From contig SZOR01000009.1 in the NCBI GenBank assembly GCA_030263275.1, positions 1-64,000 of the forward strand: DNA of 64,000 nucleotides, in the 5' to 3' direction. This stretch comes from DSNY01 sp016861185. GTDB lineage: Bacteria > Pseudomonadota > Gammaproteobacteria > Burkholderiales > Burkholderiaceae_F. Below are positions 23,585-34,311 of the stretch, piece after piece (the first letter of the stretch is position 1; each line of letters starts with the position of its first letter). The notes beneath the pieces are model-generated. The model searched no databases. It saw nothing but the letters and a program-made list of their open reading frames with translations, and was not told the origin of the DNA. A program made the position numbers and the translations under genes.

Positions 23585-24664
23585 ATGGTCGATCGCCCGC
23601 CGATCGCCTGCGATGAGGCGCTCGCCCAGCTCGCGCAATTCGACGCGATCCTCGACGTGCGCAGCCCGGGCGAGTTCGCCGAGGATCATGTCCCGGGCGC
23701 ACTGAACGTGCCCGTGCTCGACGACGCCGAACGCGCCGAGGTCGGTACGCTGCACAAGCAAGTGTCGGCGTTCGCGGCGCGTCGGCGCGGCGCGGTGCTG
23801 GCGGCGCGCAACATCGCGCGCCACGTCGAAGCGCTGTTCTCCGACAAATCGCGCGAGTGGCGGCCGCTCGTGTATTGCTGGCGCGGCGGCGCGCGCAGCG
23901 GCGCGATGACGCACGTGCTGACGCGCATCGGCTGGCACGCGCGGCAGCTCGAGGGCGGCTATCGCGCGTATCGCCGCGCCGTCGTCGCCGCGCTGCAGGA
24001 TCTGCCGGCACGCTTCGAGTTTCGCGTGATCTGCGGCACCACCGGCAGCGGCAAGAGCCGGCTGCTCGGCGAGCTTCGACGCGCGGGCGCACAGGTGCTC
24101 GATCTCGAGCGGCTCGCGCAGCACCGCGGGTCGGTGCTCGGCGGCCTGCCGGCGCAGCCGCAACCGACACAGAAGATGTTCGAGACGCGCATCTGGTGGA
24201 CGCTGCGTTCGTTCGATCCGGCGCGACCGGTCTTCGTCGAGTCCGAGAGCAGGAAAGTCGGCGATCTGCGCGTGCCAGACGCGCTGATCGAACGGATGCG
24301 CGCGGCGCACTGCGTGCGCGTCGAGTTGCCGCTCCCCGAACGCGTGCGCCTGCTGCGCGACGAGTACCTGCACTTCGAAGCGGATCCGCAGGCGCTGTTC
24401 GCGCAGCTCGATTGCCTCGTGCCACTGCACGGGCGCGAGCGGATCGAGAGCTGGAAATCGCTCGCGCGGCAAGGGCAGTGGGATGCGCTGGTCGAGCGCC
24501 TGCTCGTCGAGCACTACGACCCGGCGTATCAGCGCTCGATCCGCCGCAACTTCGGTCGCATCGACGTCGCGCCGACAGTGCGGCCGGCAAGCGCTTCGGA
24601 AGCGGCTTACGCGGAGCTGGCGCGTTCGCTCGCGGCGCACGGACTCGACGCGACGGTCGAGTGA
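23585..24664 (+). CDS. mnmH: tRNA 2-selenouridine synthase
   Basis: A 359-residue enzyme (SelU/YbbB) that replaces sulfur by selenium in 2-thiouridine at the wobble position of tRNAs for Lys, Glu and Gln. The N-terminal rhodanese domain carries the active cysteine at about 98 in VYCWRGGARSG, and the P-loop domain begins with GTTGSGKS at 151-158 and includes RIWWTLRSFDP and VFVESESRKVG. Length and both domains match the family. It starts one base after the tesA stop. Its presence implies the genome also makes selenophosphate (selD), which is not in this window. Confidence 0.95.
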   Translation: MVDRPPIACDEALAQLAQFDAILDVRSPGEFAEDHVPGALNVPVLDDAERAEVGTLHKQVSAFAARRRGAVLAARNIARHVEALFSDKSREWRPLVYCWRGGARSGAMTHVLTRIGWHARQLEGGYRAYRRAVVAALQDLPARFEFRVICGTTGSGKSRLLGELRRAGAQVLDLERLAQHRGSVLGGLPAQPQPTQKMFETRIWWTLRSFDPARPVFVESESRKVGDLRVPDALIERMRAAHCVRVELPLPERVRLLRDEYLHFEADPQALFAQLDCLVPLHGRERIESWKSLARQGQWDALVERLLVEHYDPAYQRSIRRNFGRIDVAPTVRPASASEAAYAELARSLAAHGLDATVE

Positions 24665-24689
24665 ACGTTTTCCGGCGCTGCCGGGCTCT

Positions 24690-26621
24690 TCACTTCTTCG
24701 CGGCTTCGCCCGCGGCGCCCGCGGATTTCAGCGCGGCGTCGACCACCTGCGCCTTGTGTTTGCTCTTCAACGAGGCCAGGTAGGCGAGATCGTCGGCAGC
24801 ACCCGCCTGTTGCTGCCAGGCGCGCTGCTGGAACTGGCGACGCTCGGGGTCGGGCTTCTCCGGCAGTTTCGCCGACAGGACCTGGAACACCGCGTACGCG
24901 CCGCCGTCGAGCTCCGCGCCGACGAACGCCGGCAGCCTGTCGGCAGGCGCTTGCATGATCGCGTTCAGCGCGCCGGGCGGCAGCCCTTCGGGTGCAGCGC
25001 GGCTGACGGTGCGCGGGGCGGAAAAGCCCGCGTCGCTCGGCGACTTGCGCAGCGCCTCAAGCTTCGCCGCGCCCGCCTCGCGCGCGAGCCGCGCGGCCTC
25101 GCGCCGCTCGACGCGCGCGCGGATCTGGTCGCGCACCTCGGCGAGCGGGCGCAGCGCGGCCGGACGGTGTTCGACCACGCGCGCCGAAGCGAACGCGTTG
25201 GGCGTCACTTCGATTGCCTCGGTGTTCCGCCTCTTGTTGATCGCGTCGTCGGAGAACAGCGCCTGCACGAGCCGAGGCGTGAAGATCTGCGGCACGCCGG
25301 GTTTCGAAGGCACGCCGTCCCGCGTCAGCGCGTCGACCGTCTGGATCTGCAGCTTGAGTTTGTCGGCGACCGGTCTGAGGCTGTCCGACTGCTCGTAGAC
25401 GGTGTTGGTGAACTGTTCGGCGGCTTCTGCGAACTTCTTCTGCGCTTGCTGCCGGCGGTATTCGCGCTCGATTTCGGCGCGCACTGCCTCGAAGGGCTTG
25501 TACGTGGCGGGCTTGACTTCGTCGACACGGATGATGTGGAAGCCGAAGTCGGTCTCGACGACATCGCTGATTTCGCCGGGCCTCAGCTTGAACGCAGCCT
25601 CCTCGAACGGCTTGACCATCATGTTGCGGCCGAAGAACCCGAGGTCGCCGCCGTTGGCGGCTGAGCCGGGGTCCTTGGAGAACTCGCGCGCGAGCTTCGC
25701 GAAGTCGTTCGGGTTCCTGCGGAGCTGCGCCAGCAACTCCTCCGCCTTCTGGCGCGCGCCCGCCTTGTCGCTCGCGCTGCCGCCTTCGCCGGCGGTGAGC
25801 AGGATATGGCTGGCGCGGCGCTCTTCCGGCTGGCCATACGCCGACTTGTTCTGCTCGTAGTACGCCTTCAGCTCAGCTTCGGGTGCCGCGACCTGCGCGG
25901 CGACGTCGTCGAGCGTCAGCACGACGTACTCGGCCTTCACGCTCTCGGGTGTCTCGAACTCGCGCCGGTTCGCTTCGTAGTACGCAGCGATCGTCTCGTC
26001 GGTCACCTTGACGCGCCCCGCAAAGTCCTCAGGGCGGAAACGCAACTCCCGCACTTCGCGCTGCTCCTCGCCGATGCGCAGCAGACGTTCGGCGACGGTC
26101 TTCGGAAAGAACGTCGAATCGGCGACGGCCTGCAGCAGCGTCTGCCGGACGAGATCGTCCCGCACGCGCTGCTCGAAGGCGCGCTCGCTGAGCGCCTGCG
26201 CGGCGAGCAGCGTCTTGTAGCGCTCGTAGTCGAACTTGCCGTTCTGCTGGAACGCCGGCACCGTGGCGATCACCTCGCGCAGGCGCTCCTCGCTGACGAG
26301 GACGTGCTCGGTCGCCGCTTCGAGCGCGAGCGCGCGCTCGGACAGCAGGGCCTCGAGCGTGGCCGCGCGCGCCTCCGGCGTGTCGAACAGTTTGGCGTCG
26401 AAGTTGTCGCCGAACATCTGGCGCAGTTGCTCCATGCGCTCGCGCTGCGCGGCGTCGAGTTCCTGCGCCGAAACTGGCTTGCCGGCGATGCGCGCAACCG
26501 CGTTGTCACCTTCGACAAAGCGGTTGTAGCCCTGGATGCCGAAGAAGACGAACGAGGGGAAGATCAGCACCAGCATGAAGAACATCAGCCAGCGACGATG
26601 TGACCGGATCGAGTCGAACAT
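24690..26621 (-). CDS. ppiD: Membrane-anchored periplasmic chaperone, PpiD/SurA family
   Basis: A 643-residue protein with one N-terminal membrane anchor (WLMFFMLVLIFPSFVFFGI, residues 11-29), a SurA-N-like helical domain, and a parvulin-type peptidyl-prolyl isomerase domain at about 268-368 (ASHILL, GGDLGFFGR, FGFHIIRVDE). It assists folding of proteins emerging from the Sec translocon. The order HU, tRNA-Val, tRNA-Asp, ppiD downstream of lon is typical of betaproteobacteria. Beyond residue 400 it has a second, degenerate folding domain. Convergent with mnmH, with only 25 bases between the stops. Confidence 0.95.
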   Translation of the reverse strand: MFDSIRSHRRWLMFFMLVLIFPSFVFFGIQGYNRFVEGDNAVARIAGKPVSAQELDAAQRERMEQLRQMFGDNFDAKLFDTPEARAATLEALLSERALALEAATEHVLVSEERLREVIATVPAFQQNGKFDYERYKTLLAAQALSERAFEQRVRDDLVRQTLLQAVADSTFFPKTVAERLLRIGEEQREVRELRFRPEDFAGRVKVTDETIAAYYEANRREFETPESVKAEYVVLTLDDVAAQVAAPEAELKAYYEQNKSAYGQPEERRASHILLTAGEGGSASDKAGARQKAEELLAQLRRNPNDFAKLAREFSKDPGSAANGGDLGFFGRNMMVKPFEEAAFKLRPGEISDVVETDFGFHIIRVDEVKPATYKPFEAVRAEIEREYRRQQAQKKFAEAAEQFTNTVYEQSDSLRPVADKLKLQIQTVDALTRDGVPSKPGVPQIFTPRLVQALFSDDAINKRRNTEAIEVTPNAFASARVVEHRPAALRPLAEVRDQIRARVERREAARLAREAGAAKLEALRKSPSDAGFSAPRTVSRAAPEGLPPGALNAIMQAPADRLPAFVGAELDGGAYAVFQVLSAKLPEKPDPERRQFQQRAWQQQAGAADDLAYLASLKSKHKAQVVDAALKSAGAAGEAAKK

Positions 26622-26655
26622 GGCGAGCGTTTACAGAGGCGTTTGCAGGATCGAC

Positions 26656-26683
26656 AAAAAAGGGCGAACTCGCGTTCGCCCCC
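26656..26683 (-). terminator. Rho-independent terminator after tRNA-Asp
   Basis: On the minus strand the hairpin GGGCGAAC-GCGA-GTTCGCCC (8 perfect pairs, 26681-26662) is followed by TTTTTT. It stands 14 bases beyond the 3' end of tRNA-Asp and separates the HU/tRNA transcript from ppiD, which starts at 26621. Confidence 0.9.
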
Positions 26684-26697
26684 TTCTTATCGGATCT

Positions 26698-26774
26698 TGG
26701 CGGAGTGGACGGGACTCGAACCCGCGACCCCCGGCGTGACAGGCCGGTATTCTAACCGACTGAACTACCACTCC
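26698..26774 (-). tRNA. tRNA-Asp (anticodon GTC)
   Basis: The 77-base gene has a 7-pair acceptor stem (GGAGTGG/CCACTCC), D-loop GTTCAGTCGGTTAGAAT, anticodon loop centred on GTC (CCTGTCACG), T-arm GGTTCGAGTCC and an encoded CCA end. It is followed by a strong terminator. Confidence 0.97.
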
Positions 26775-26821
26775 TCGTGTCGGCTGCTGCCCGATCGCCG
26801 CGCGAAGCGATCGCCGCGGAC

Positions 26822-26897
26822 TGGTGGGTGCTGAGAGGCTCGAACTCCCGACCTACGCCTTGTAAGGGCGCCGCTCTACCAACTGAGCTAAGCACCC
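26822..26897 (-). tRNA. tRNA-Val (anticodon TAC)
   Basis: A 76-base gene with acceptor stem GGGTGCT/AGCACCC, D-arm AGCTCAGTTGGTAGAGC, anticodon loop CTTACAA giving anticodon TAC, T-arm GAGTTCGAGCCTC and encoded CCA. It lies 47 bases from the end of the HU gene, 47 bases upstream of tRNA-Asp, and is probably processed from the same transcript. Confidence 0.97.
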
Positions 26898-26944
26898 CCG
26901 TCACCACTCGCGCTTCACCGATCCTGCAGTTGGCAGCAAGGCCG

Positions 26945-27217
26945 TCAGTTTACTGCATCCTTCAGGGCCTTGCCAGCGCGGAACTTCGGAACCTTCGCTG
27001 CCTTGATCTTGATCGACGCGCCCGTGCGCGGATTGCGCCCCGTACGCGCCGCGCGTTTGCCGACCGCGAACGTGCCGAAGCCGACGAGCGTGACCGAATT
27101 GCCCTTCTTCAACGACGTGCGAATTCCACCGACGACAGCCTCCAATGCGCGCCCCGCCGCGGCTTTCGATATATCGGCCTGCTTGGCGATGTGCTCGATC
27201 AATTCACTCTTGTTCAC
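26945..27217 (-). CDS. hup: DNA-binding protein HU
   Basis: A 90-residue nucleoid protein, exactly the family length when started at the GTG at 27217 (MNKSELIEHIAKQADISKAAAG). The prokaryotic bacterial histone-like signature GFGTFAVGKRAARTGRNPRTG spans the DNA-binding beta arms. A GAGGGGG ribosome site stands 5-6 bases before the GTG; the frame is open further upstream but without a start signal of this quality. A well-formed sigma-70 promoter lies about 115-140 bases upstream. The gene is directly downstream of lon, as in many beta- and gammaproteobacteria, but has its own promoter. Confidence 0.97.
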   Translation of the reverse strand: MNKSELIEHIAKQADISKAAAGRALEAVVGGIRTSLKKGNSVTLVGFGTFAVGKRAARTGRNPRTGASIKIKAAKVPKFRAGKALKDAVN

Positions 27218-27330
27218 TGAAAACCCCCTCGTAAGTTGCGCGTAAGCGAGTTCTTTCAACGGATTTCGGCGTCGTGTTCGGCGCGTGCCCCATCGCACTG
27301 GTGTTGTTGCTGGAGCGAGTGCGGAAACGT

Positions 27331-27359
27331 ATTCAACCGCGCGGGTCTAGCAGTGTCAA
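27331..27359 (-). promoter_or_regulatory. Sigma-70 promoter of the HU gene
   Basis: On the minus strand TTGACA (27359-27354) is followed after 17 bases by TTGAAT (27336-27331). The -35 is perfect and the spacing ideal. The start would be near 27324, leaving a leader of about 107 bases before the HU GTG. Confidence 0.75.
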
Positions 27360-27380
27360 GCGAGTTGGCCCGCCGAATTA

Positions 27381-27409
27381 CTCGCGGACGACGATGCGTC
27401 GTCCGCGAG
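27381..27409 (-). terminator. Hairpin downstream of lon
   Basis: CTCGCGGACGAC (27381-27392) and GTCGTCCGCGAG (27398-27409) pair over 12 perfect bases around a 5-base loop, 25 bases beyond the lon stop. No T-tract follows (TAATTCGG on the minus strand), so termination may be inefficient or Rho-assisted. It lies just upstream of the HU promoter. Confidence 0.65.
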
Positions 27410-27434
27410 CGGCGCAGTGGCGCAAGAGCGGGAC

Positions 27435-29849
<2,415 letters not shown>

Positions 29850-29861
29850 GTGGAGTCCTAG

Positions 29862-29877
29862 GTCGGGATAACCCGAC
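29862..29877 (-). promoter_or_regulatory. Dyad at the likely lon transcription start
   Basis: A perfect inverted repeat GTCGGG-TTAT-CCCGAC lies 12 bases before the lon ATG. Because the proposed heat-shock start falls inside it (near 29870), it is better read as an operator-like DNA dyad than as an RNA hairpin, unless a promoter further upstream is used. Confidence 0.4.
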
Positions 29878-29906
29878 AAATGCGGATGCGCAGGGCGGAA
29901 CTCAAG
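29878..29906 (-). promoter_or_regulatory. Candidate sigma-32 (heat-shock) promoter of lon
   Basis: The minus strand reads CTTGAG (29906-29901), 15 bases, then CCGCATTT (29885-29878). This is close to the sigma-32 consensus CTTGAAA...CCCCATnT, and lon is a classic heat-shock gene. Confidence 0.5.
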
Positions 29907-29998
29907 AGCCGAGTCGCGCGCGCCCGCCTCGGGGAATCTAGCACGTTGGAGTCGCGCCCGCCGCAGGCGTTCCCGCAGGCAACGAAGGGAGAAGCAGG

Positions 29999-31264
29999 TC
30001 AGCGCGGTGCGCTGGCGACCTTGGGCTGGTCGGCGTAGATCAGGATTGGATGCCCGCCGGCGATCGCGTTCTCGTCGATCACGACCTTGACCACGTTCTT
30101 CAGGCTTGGCAGGTCGTACATCACGTCGAGCAGCACGGCCTCGACGATCGAGCGCAGCCCCCGCGCGCCGGTGCGACGCTTCAGCGCCTTGCGCGCGATC
30201 GCGGTCAGCGCGTCGGGCCGGACCTCGAGATCGACGCCTTCCATTTCGAGCAGCCGGTAGAACTGCTTGACCAGCGCGTTCTTCGGCTCGACCAGAATCT
30301 GCACCAGCGCATCCTCGGACAGCTCGTCGAGCGTGGCGACCACCGGCAGGCGGCCGACCAGCTCGGGGATCAGACCGAACTTGATCAGATCCTCCGGCTC
30401 GACGTCGCGCAGCAATTCGCCGACCGAGCGGTCGCTCGGGCTCGTCACCTCGGCGCCGAAGCCGATGCCGCTCTTCTCCGAGCGGTTGCGGATGATCTTC
30501 TCCAGCCCGTCGAACGCACCGCCGCAGATGAAAAGGATGTTGGTCGTGTCGATCTGCACGAAGTCCTGGTTCGGATGCTTGCGGCCGCCCTGCGGGGGGA
30601 CGCTCGCGATCGTGCCCTCGATCAGTTTCAGCAGCGCCTGCTGCACGCCCTCGCCCGAGACGTCGCGCGTGATCGATGGGTTGTCGCTCTTGCGCGAGAT
30701 CTTGTCGATCTCGTCGATGTAGACGATCCCCTTCTGCGCCTTCTCGACCTCGTAGTTGCAGTTCTGCAGCAACTTCTGGATGATGTTCTCGACATCCTCG
30801 CCGACGTAGCCGGCTTCGGTCAGCGTGGTCGCGTCGGCGATCACGAACGGCACGTTCAGCAGCCGCGCGAGCGTCTGTGCGAGCAGCGTCTTGCCCGAGC
30901 CGGTCGGACCGATCAGCAGGATGTTGCTCTTGGCCAGCTCGACGCCGTCCTTCGACGTCAGGTGCTTGAGCCGCTTGTAGTGGTTGTAGACGGCGACCGA
31001 CAGGATGCGCTTGGCCTTTTCCTGGCCGATCACGTACTGGTCGAGGATTTCGCAGATCTCGCGCGGCGTCGGCAGATCGGACTTGGCGACGCCGCTCGCG
31101 CTTTCACCCGCGGTCTCGTCGCGGATGATGTCGTTGCACAGGTCGATGCACTCGTCGCAGATGAACACCGACGGGCCCGCGATCAGCTTCTTGACCTCGT
31201 GCTGGCTCTTGCCGCAGAAGGAGCAGTACAGCAGTTTTTCGCTCGAGCCCTTCTTGTCGGACAT
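29999..31264 (-). CDS. clpX: ClpXP protease ATPase subunit ClpX
   Basis: A 421-residue AAA+ unfoldase that recognises tagged substrates and feeds them to ClpP. The N-terminal zinc-binding domain has the four cysteines of CSFCGK and CDEC. The ATPase core shows Walker A GPTGSGKT, Walker B VYIDEIDKI, and the pore and IGF-loop regions (SGIGFGAEV is visible). The start at 31264 gives MSDKKGSSEKLLYCSFCG, the usual N-terminus. It lies 34 bases downstream of clpP and is presumably co-transcribed with it. Confidence 0.98.
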   Translation of the reverse strand: MSDKKGSSEKLLYCSFCGKSQHEVKKLIAGPSVFICDECIDLCNDIIRDETAGESASGVAKSDLPTPREICEILDQYVIGQEKAKRILSVAVYNHYKRLKHLTSKDGVELAKSNILLIGPTGSGKTLLAQTLARLLNVPFVIADATTLTEAGYVGEDVENIIQKLLQNCNYEVEKAQKGIVYIDEIDKISRKSDNPSITRDVSGEGVQQALLKLIEGTIASVPPQGGRKHPNQDFVQIDTTNILFICGGAFDGLEKIIRNRSEKSGIGFGAEVTSPSDRSVGELLRDVEPEDLIKFGLIPELVGRLPVVATLDELSEDALVQILVEPKNALVKQFYRLLEMEGVDLEVRPDALTAIARKALKRRTGARGLRSIVEAVLLDVMYDLPSLKNVVKVVIDENAIAGGHPILIYADQPKVASAPR

Positions 31265-31298
31265 GCGTTCGTGCCTGTGCGATGCGGCGTCGCGACGT

Positions 31299-31934
31299 TC
31301 AGCTCGTCTCGCCGCGCTTGACGAAGATCTTGTCGATCAATCCGTAGCTTACTGCATCCTCGGCCGACATGAAGTTGTCGCGGTCGCTGTCGGCCCGGAT
31401 CTTCTCGACCGTCTGGCCGGTCCGGTCCGCCAGGATCCTGTTGATGCGGTCGCGCAGGTAGAGGATCTCGCGCGCCTGGATCTCGATGTCGGAGGCCTGC
31501 CCCTGCGAGCCGCCCGACGGCTGGTGGATCATGATGCGCGAGTTCGGCAGCGCGAAACGCTTGCCCTTGGCGCCGGCCGCGAGCAGAAACGCGCCCATGC
31601 TCGCCGCCATGCCGACGCAGATCGTCGACACGTCCGGCTTGATGAATTGCATCGTGTCGTAGATCGCCATGCCTGCGTACACGGATCCGCCCGGCGAGTT
31701 GATGTACAGCGCGATGTCCTTGTCCGGATTCTCGGACTCAAGGAACAGCATCTGCGCGACGACAAGGTTGGCCGTCTGCTCGTTGACCGGACCGACCAGG
31801 AACACGACGCGGTCGCGCAGCAGCCGCGAGTAGATGTCGTAGGCGCGCTCGCCGCGGCCGCTCTGTTCGATGACGATCGGCACCATTCCGAGTCCCAGCG
31901 GATCCCGCACGCCCTTTTCCTTGTCTCCGTTCAT
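31299..31934 (-). CDS. clpP: ClpXP protease proteolytic subunit ClpP
   Basis: A 211-residue serine protease subunit that forms the double-heptamer chamber used by ClpX (and ClpA). The catalytic serine is near 112 (GMAASMGAF), the histidine near 137 (MIHQPSGG), with the aspartate further on. I chose the ATG at 31934, preceded by GAAGGG; mature ClpP probably begins near MVPIVIEQ after self-cleavage of a short leader. It lies 23 bases after tig and 34 before clpX. Confidence 0.98.
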   Translation of the reverse strand: MNGDKEKGVRDPLGLGMVPIVIEQSGRGERAYDIYSRLLRDRVVFLVGPVNEQTANLVVAQMLFLESENPDKDIALYINSPGGSVYAGMAIYDTMQFIKPDVSTICVGMAASMGAFLLAAGAKGKRFALPNSRIMIHQPSGGSQGQASDIEIQAREILYLRDRINRILADRTGQTVEKIRADSDRDNFMSAEDAVSYGLIDKIFVKRGETS

Positions 31935-31957
31935 CGACCCTTCTCCACTGCCCATGC

Positions 31958-33262
31958 TCAATTGCCGCGGCCCATCAGTTCGTTGAACGCCACCGGCGCG
32001 TCGACGACCCTGGCCCGCTGCAGCACCCACTGCACGACGTTGTCCTCGAGCACCACGCTTTCGATTTCCGCCACGCGTTCGCGGTTGCCCAGGTACCACT
32101 GGATCACCTCGGCCGGTCTTTCGTAGCTCTGCGCGATGTCCTCGATCGCCTTGCGGATCTGATCCTGTCGCGCCTGCAGGTTCTCGCTGCGCACCAGCTC
32201 CGCCAGCAGCAGGCCGAGCCGGACGCGCCGTTCGGCCTGCGCCGCGAAGAGTTCGACCGGAATCGGCGCATCCTTCGCCTGCACGCCGCGCGCCGCGAGA
32301 TCGGCGCGCGCCATCTCGGCAAGCCGCTGCTGGTCTTCCCGCACCAGTGTCTTCGGCACTTCGAATGAGGTCGACGCGAGCAGCGCGTTCATTACGCTTT
32401 CCTTGGTTCGACTCTTCAGCCGTACGCCGACCTCGCGCTCCAGGTTGGCGCGGATCTCGTCGCGCATCTTCGCCAGGTCGCCGTCGGCCACGCCGAGCGA
32501 CTTCGCGAACTCCGCGTCGACCGCCGGCAGCTTCGGCTCCTCGACCTTCTTCACCGTGACATCGAACTGAACCGTCCTGCCGGCCAGTTCCGGCGCGCGA
32601 TAGTCGGCCGGAAAGGTCAGCGGGAAGGTCTTCGATTCGTCGGCCTTCATCCCGCGCACGGCCGCTTCGAACTCCGGCAGCATGCGTCCTTCGCCGACCG
32701 TAAACGGAAAGTGGGTCGCGGTTCCACCCTCGAACGGCGTGCCGTCGAGCGAACCGCGGTAGTCCACGATCACGCGGTCGCCGTCGGCCGCGCCGCGCTC
32801 GACCGCGTGATACGTCGCGCGCTGCTTGCGCATGATGGCGATGGTCTCGTCGATTTCGGCATCGCCCACCGGGCAGACCGCACGCCGCACTTCGACCGCC
32901 GAGAGGTCGCCGATCCTGATCTCCGGATAGACCTCGAAGGTCGCCGAGAACGCGACGTCGCCGCCCTCCGCGCCCGTCTTCGGCTCCACGCGCGGCATGC
33001 CGGCCACGCGCAGCTTGCTCGCGCTGACGATCGCGCTGAAAGCCTGGCCGATCTTGTCGTTCAGCACCTCGGCCTGGACCTGCGCGCCGTACGAGGCGGC
33101 CACCATCTTCAGCGGCACCTTGCCGGGGCGGAAGCCCGGCATGCGCACCGTGCGCGACAGCCTGTTCAGCCGCGCCGAGACCTCCTTTTCGATCTCCGAC
33201 GCGGGCACGGTCAGATCGACGCGCCGCTCCAACGCGCCGAGCGTTTCGATGTTCTGTTGCAT
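31958..33262 (-). CDS. tig: Trigger factor, ribosome-associated chaperone
   Basis: A 434-residue chaperone and prolyl isomerase. It has the N-terminal ribosome-binding domain (MQQNIETLGALERRVDLTVPASEI; the ribosome-docking loop around RMPGFRPGKVP), the FKBP-type isomerase domain in the middle (GDRVIVDYRGSLDGTPFEGG), and a long helical C-terminal domain. It heads the tig-clpP-clpX set. The tRNA-Leu gene lies 52 bases upstream on the same strand, so the two may share a transcript. Confidence 0.98.
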   Translation of the reverse strand: MQQNIETLGALERRVDLTVPASEIEKEVSARLNRLSRTVRMPGFRPGKVPLKMVAASYGAQVQAEVLNDKIGQAFSAIVSASKLRVAGMPRVEPKTGAEGGDVAFSATFEVYPEIRIGDLSAVEVRRAVCPVGDAEIDETIAIMRKQRATYHAVERGAADGDRVIVDYRGSLDGTPFEGGTATHFPFTVGEGRMLPEFEAAVRGMKADESKTFPLTFPADYRAPELAGRTVQFDVTVKKVEEPKLPAVDAEFAKSLGVADGDLAKMRDEIRANLEREVGVRLKSRTKESVMNALLASTSFEVPKTLVREDQQRLAEMARADLAARGVQAKDAPIPVELFAAQAERRVRLGLLLAELVRSENLQARQDQIRKAIEDIAQSYERPAEVIQWYLGNRERVAEIESVVLEDNVVQWVLQRARVVDAPVAFNELMGRGN

Positions 33263-33314
33263 GTTCTGTCTGGAATCCTTGCGACCGCGGATGCCGGCCG
33301 GTTCATCGAGTTCC

Positions 33315-33401
33315 TGGTGCGAAGGGGGGGACTCGAACCCCCACGCCGGTAAGGGCGTCAGGACCTAAACCTGGTGCGTCTACCAATTTCGCCACCTTCG
33401 C
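33315..33401 (-). tRNA. tRNA-Leu (anticodon TAG)
   Basis: An 87-base class II tRNA. It has the acceptor stem GCGAAGG/CCTTCGC, D-arm GCGAAATTGGTAGACGC, anticodon loop containing TTTAGGT (anticodon TAG), a long variable arm (TGACGCCCTTACCGGCGT), T-arm GGGGTTCGAGTCCCC and encoded CCA. A TAGAAT about 50 bases upstream (33455-33450) may be its -10. Confidence 0.97.
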
Positions 33402-33501
33402 GACGACCTCGGTCATGTCGCGCATCGCCGACGCGCCGATTCGGGGCGGATTCTAATCGAAGCGACCGCGCTTCCTCGCGTGCGCATGCTAGCTTCCCCG
33501 C

Positions 33502-34308
33502 GTGAGCGTGGACCATTACGAGAACTTCCCGGTCGCATCGTGGCTGCTGCCGGCGCATCTGCGCGCGCCGGTGCGTGCGATCTATCGATTCGCGCGCACC
33601 GCTGACGACATCGCCGACGAAGGCGACGATGCGCCGTCGCTGCGGCTGGCCAAGCTGGCGGCGCTGGCCGCGCAGCTCGATGCGATCGAAGCGGGGCGCG
33701 CCAACGACTGGCCCGATCTCGCCGAAACCGTGGTGCGCCACGCCTTGCCGGTTGCGCTGTTGCGCGACCTGCTGTCGGCCTTCGCGCAGGACGTCACAGT
33801 GCGGCACTACGCCGACTACGCGGCGCTGCTCGACTATTGCCGCCGTTCGGCCAATCCGATCGGGCGCCTGTTGCTGCATCTGTACCGACGCCATGAACCG
33901 GCACTGGCGGCGCAGTCGGACGCAATCTGCACCGCGCTGCAATTGACGAACTTCTGGCAGGACGTCGCACTCGACTTCGCCAAGGGGCGCATCTATTTGC
34001 CGGCCGCAGAGCTGCACCGCTTCGGCGTCGGCGAGGATGCGATCGGCGCCGGGCGCGTCGATGCAGCCTGGAGCGCGCTGATGGCCGCGCAGACGGCCCG
34101 CGCGCGGGCGATGCTAGAGTCGGGCGCGCCGCTGGCGCGCTCGCTCGGCGGCCGCATCGGCTTCGAGTTGCGGCTCGTCGTGCAAGGGGGGCTGCGCATC
34201 CTCGAACGGATCGACGCCGTCGCCGGCGACGTTTTCGGCCGACGGCCTGTGCTGCGTCCCCTCGACTGGCTGCGCATGAGCGCTCGCGCCGCGCTGATGT
34301 CAAGGTAG
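33502..34308 (+). CDS. hpnC: Squalene synthase subunit HpnC
   Basis: A 268-residue member of the trans-isoprenyl diphosphate synthase family, which with HpnD and HpnE makes squalene from two farnesyl diphosphates; HpnC converts presqualene diphosphate to hydroxysqualene. The two aspartate-rich motifs appear as RTADDIADE and NFWQDVALDFAKGRIYLP. The GTG at 33502 starts the frame (a second GTG two codons later is possible). It is followed three bases on by hpnD and then, overlapping, hpnE. The products supply hopanoid or sterol-like lipid synthesis. Confidence 0.93.
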   Translation: MSVDHYENFPVASWLLPAHLRAPVRAIYRFARTADDIADEGDDAPSLRLAKLAALAAQLDAIEAGRANDWPDLAETVVRHALPVALLRDLLSAFAQDVTVRHYADYAALLDYCRRSANPIGRLLLHLYRRHEPALAAQSDAICTALQLTNFWQDVALDFAKGRIYLPAAELHRFGVGEDAIGAGRVDAAWSALMAAQTARARAMLESGAPLARSLGGRIGFELRLVVQGGLRILERIDAVAGDVFGRRPVLRPLDWLRMSARAALMSR

Positions 34309-34311
34309 ACG

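Noticed and set aside
23585..24664. A selenocysteine-encoding UGA in mnmH
   Set aside because: The frame is uninterrupted and the active residue is an ordinary cysteine codon.
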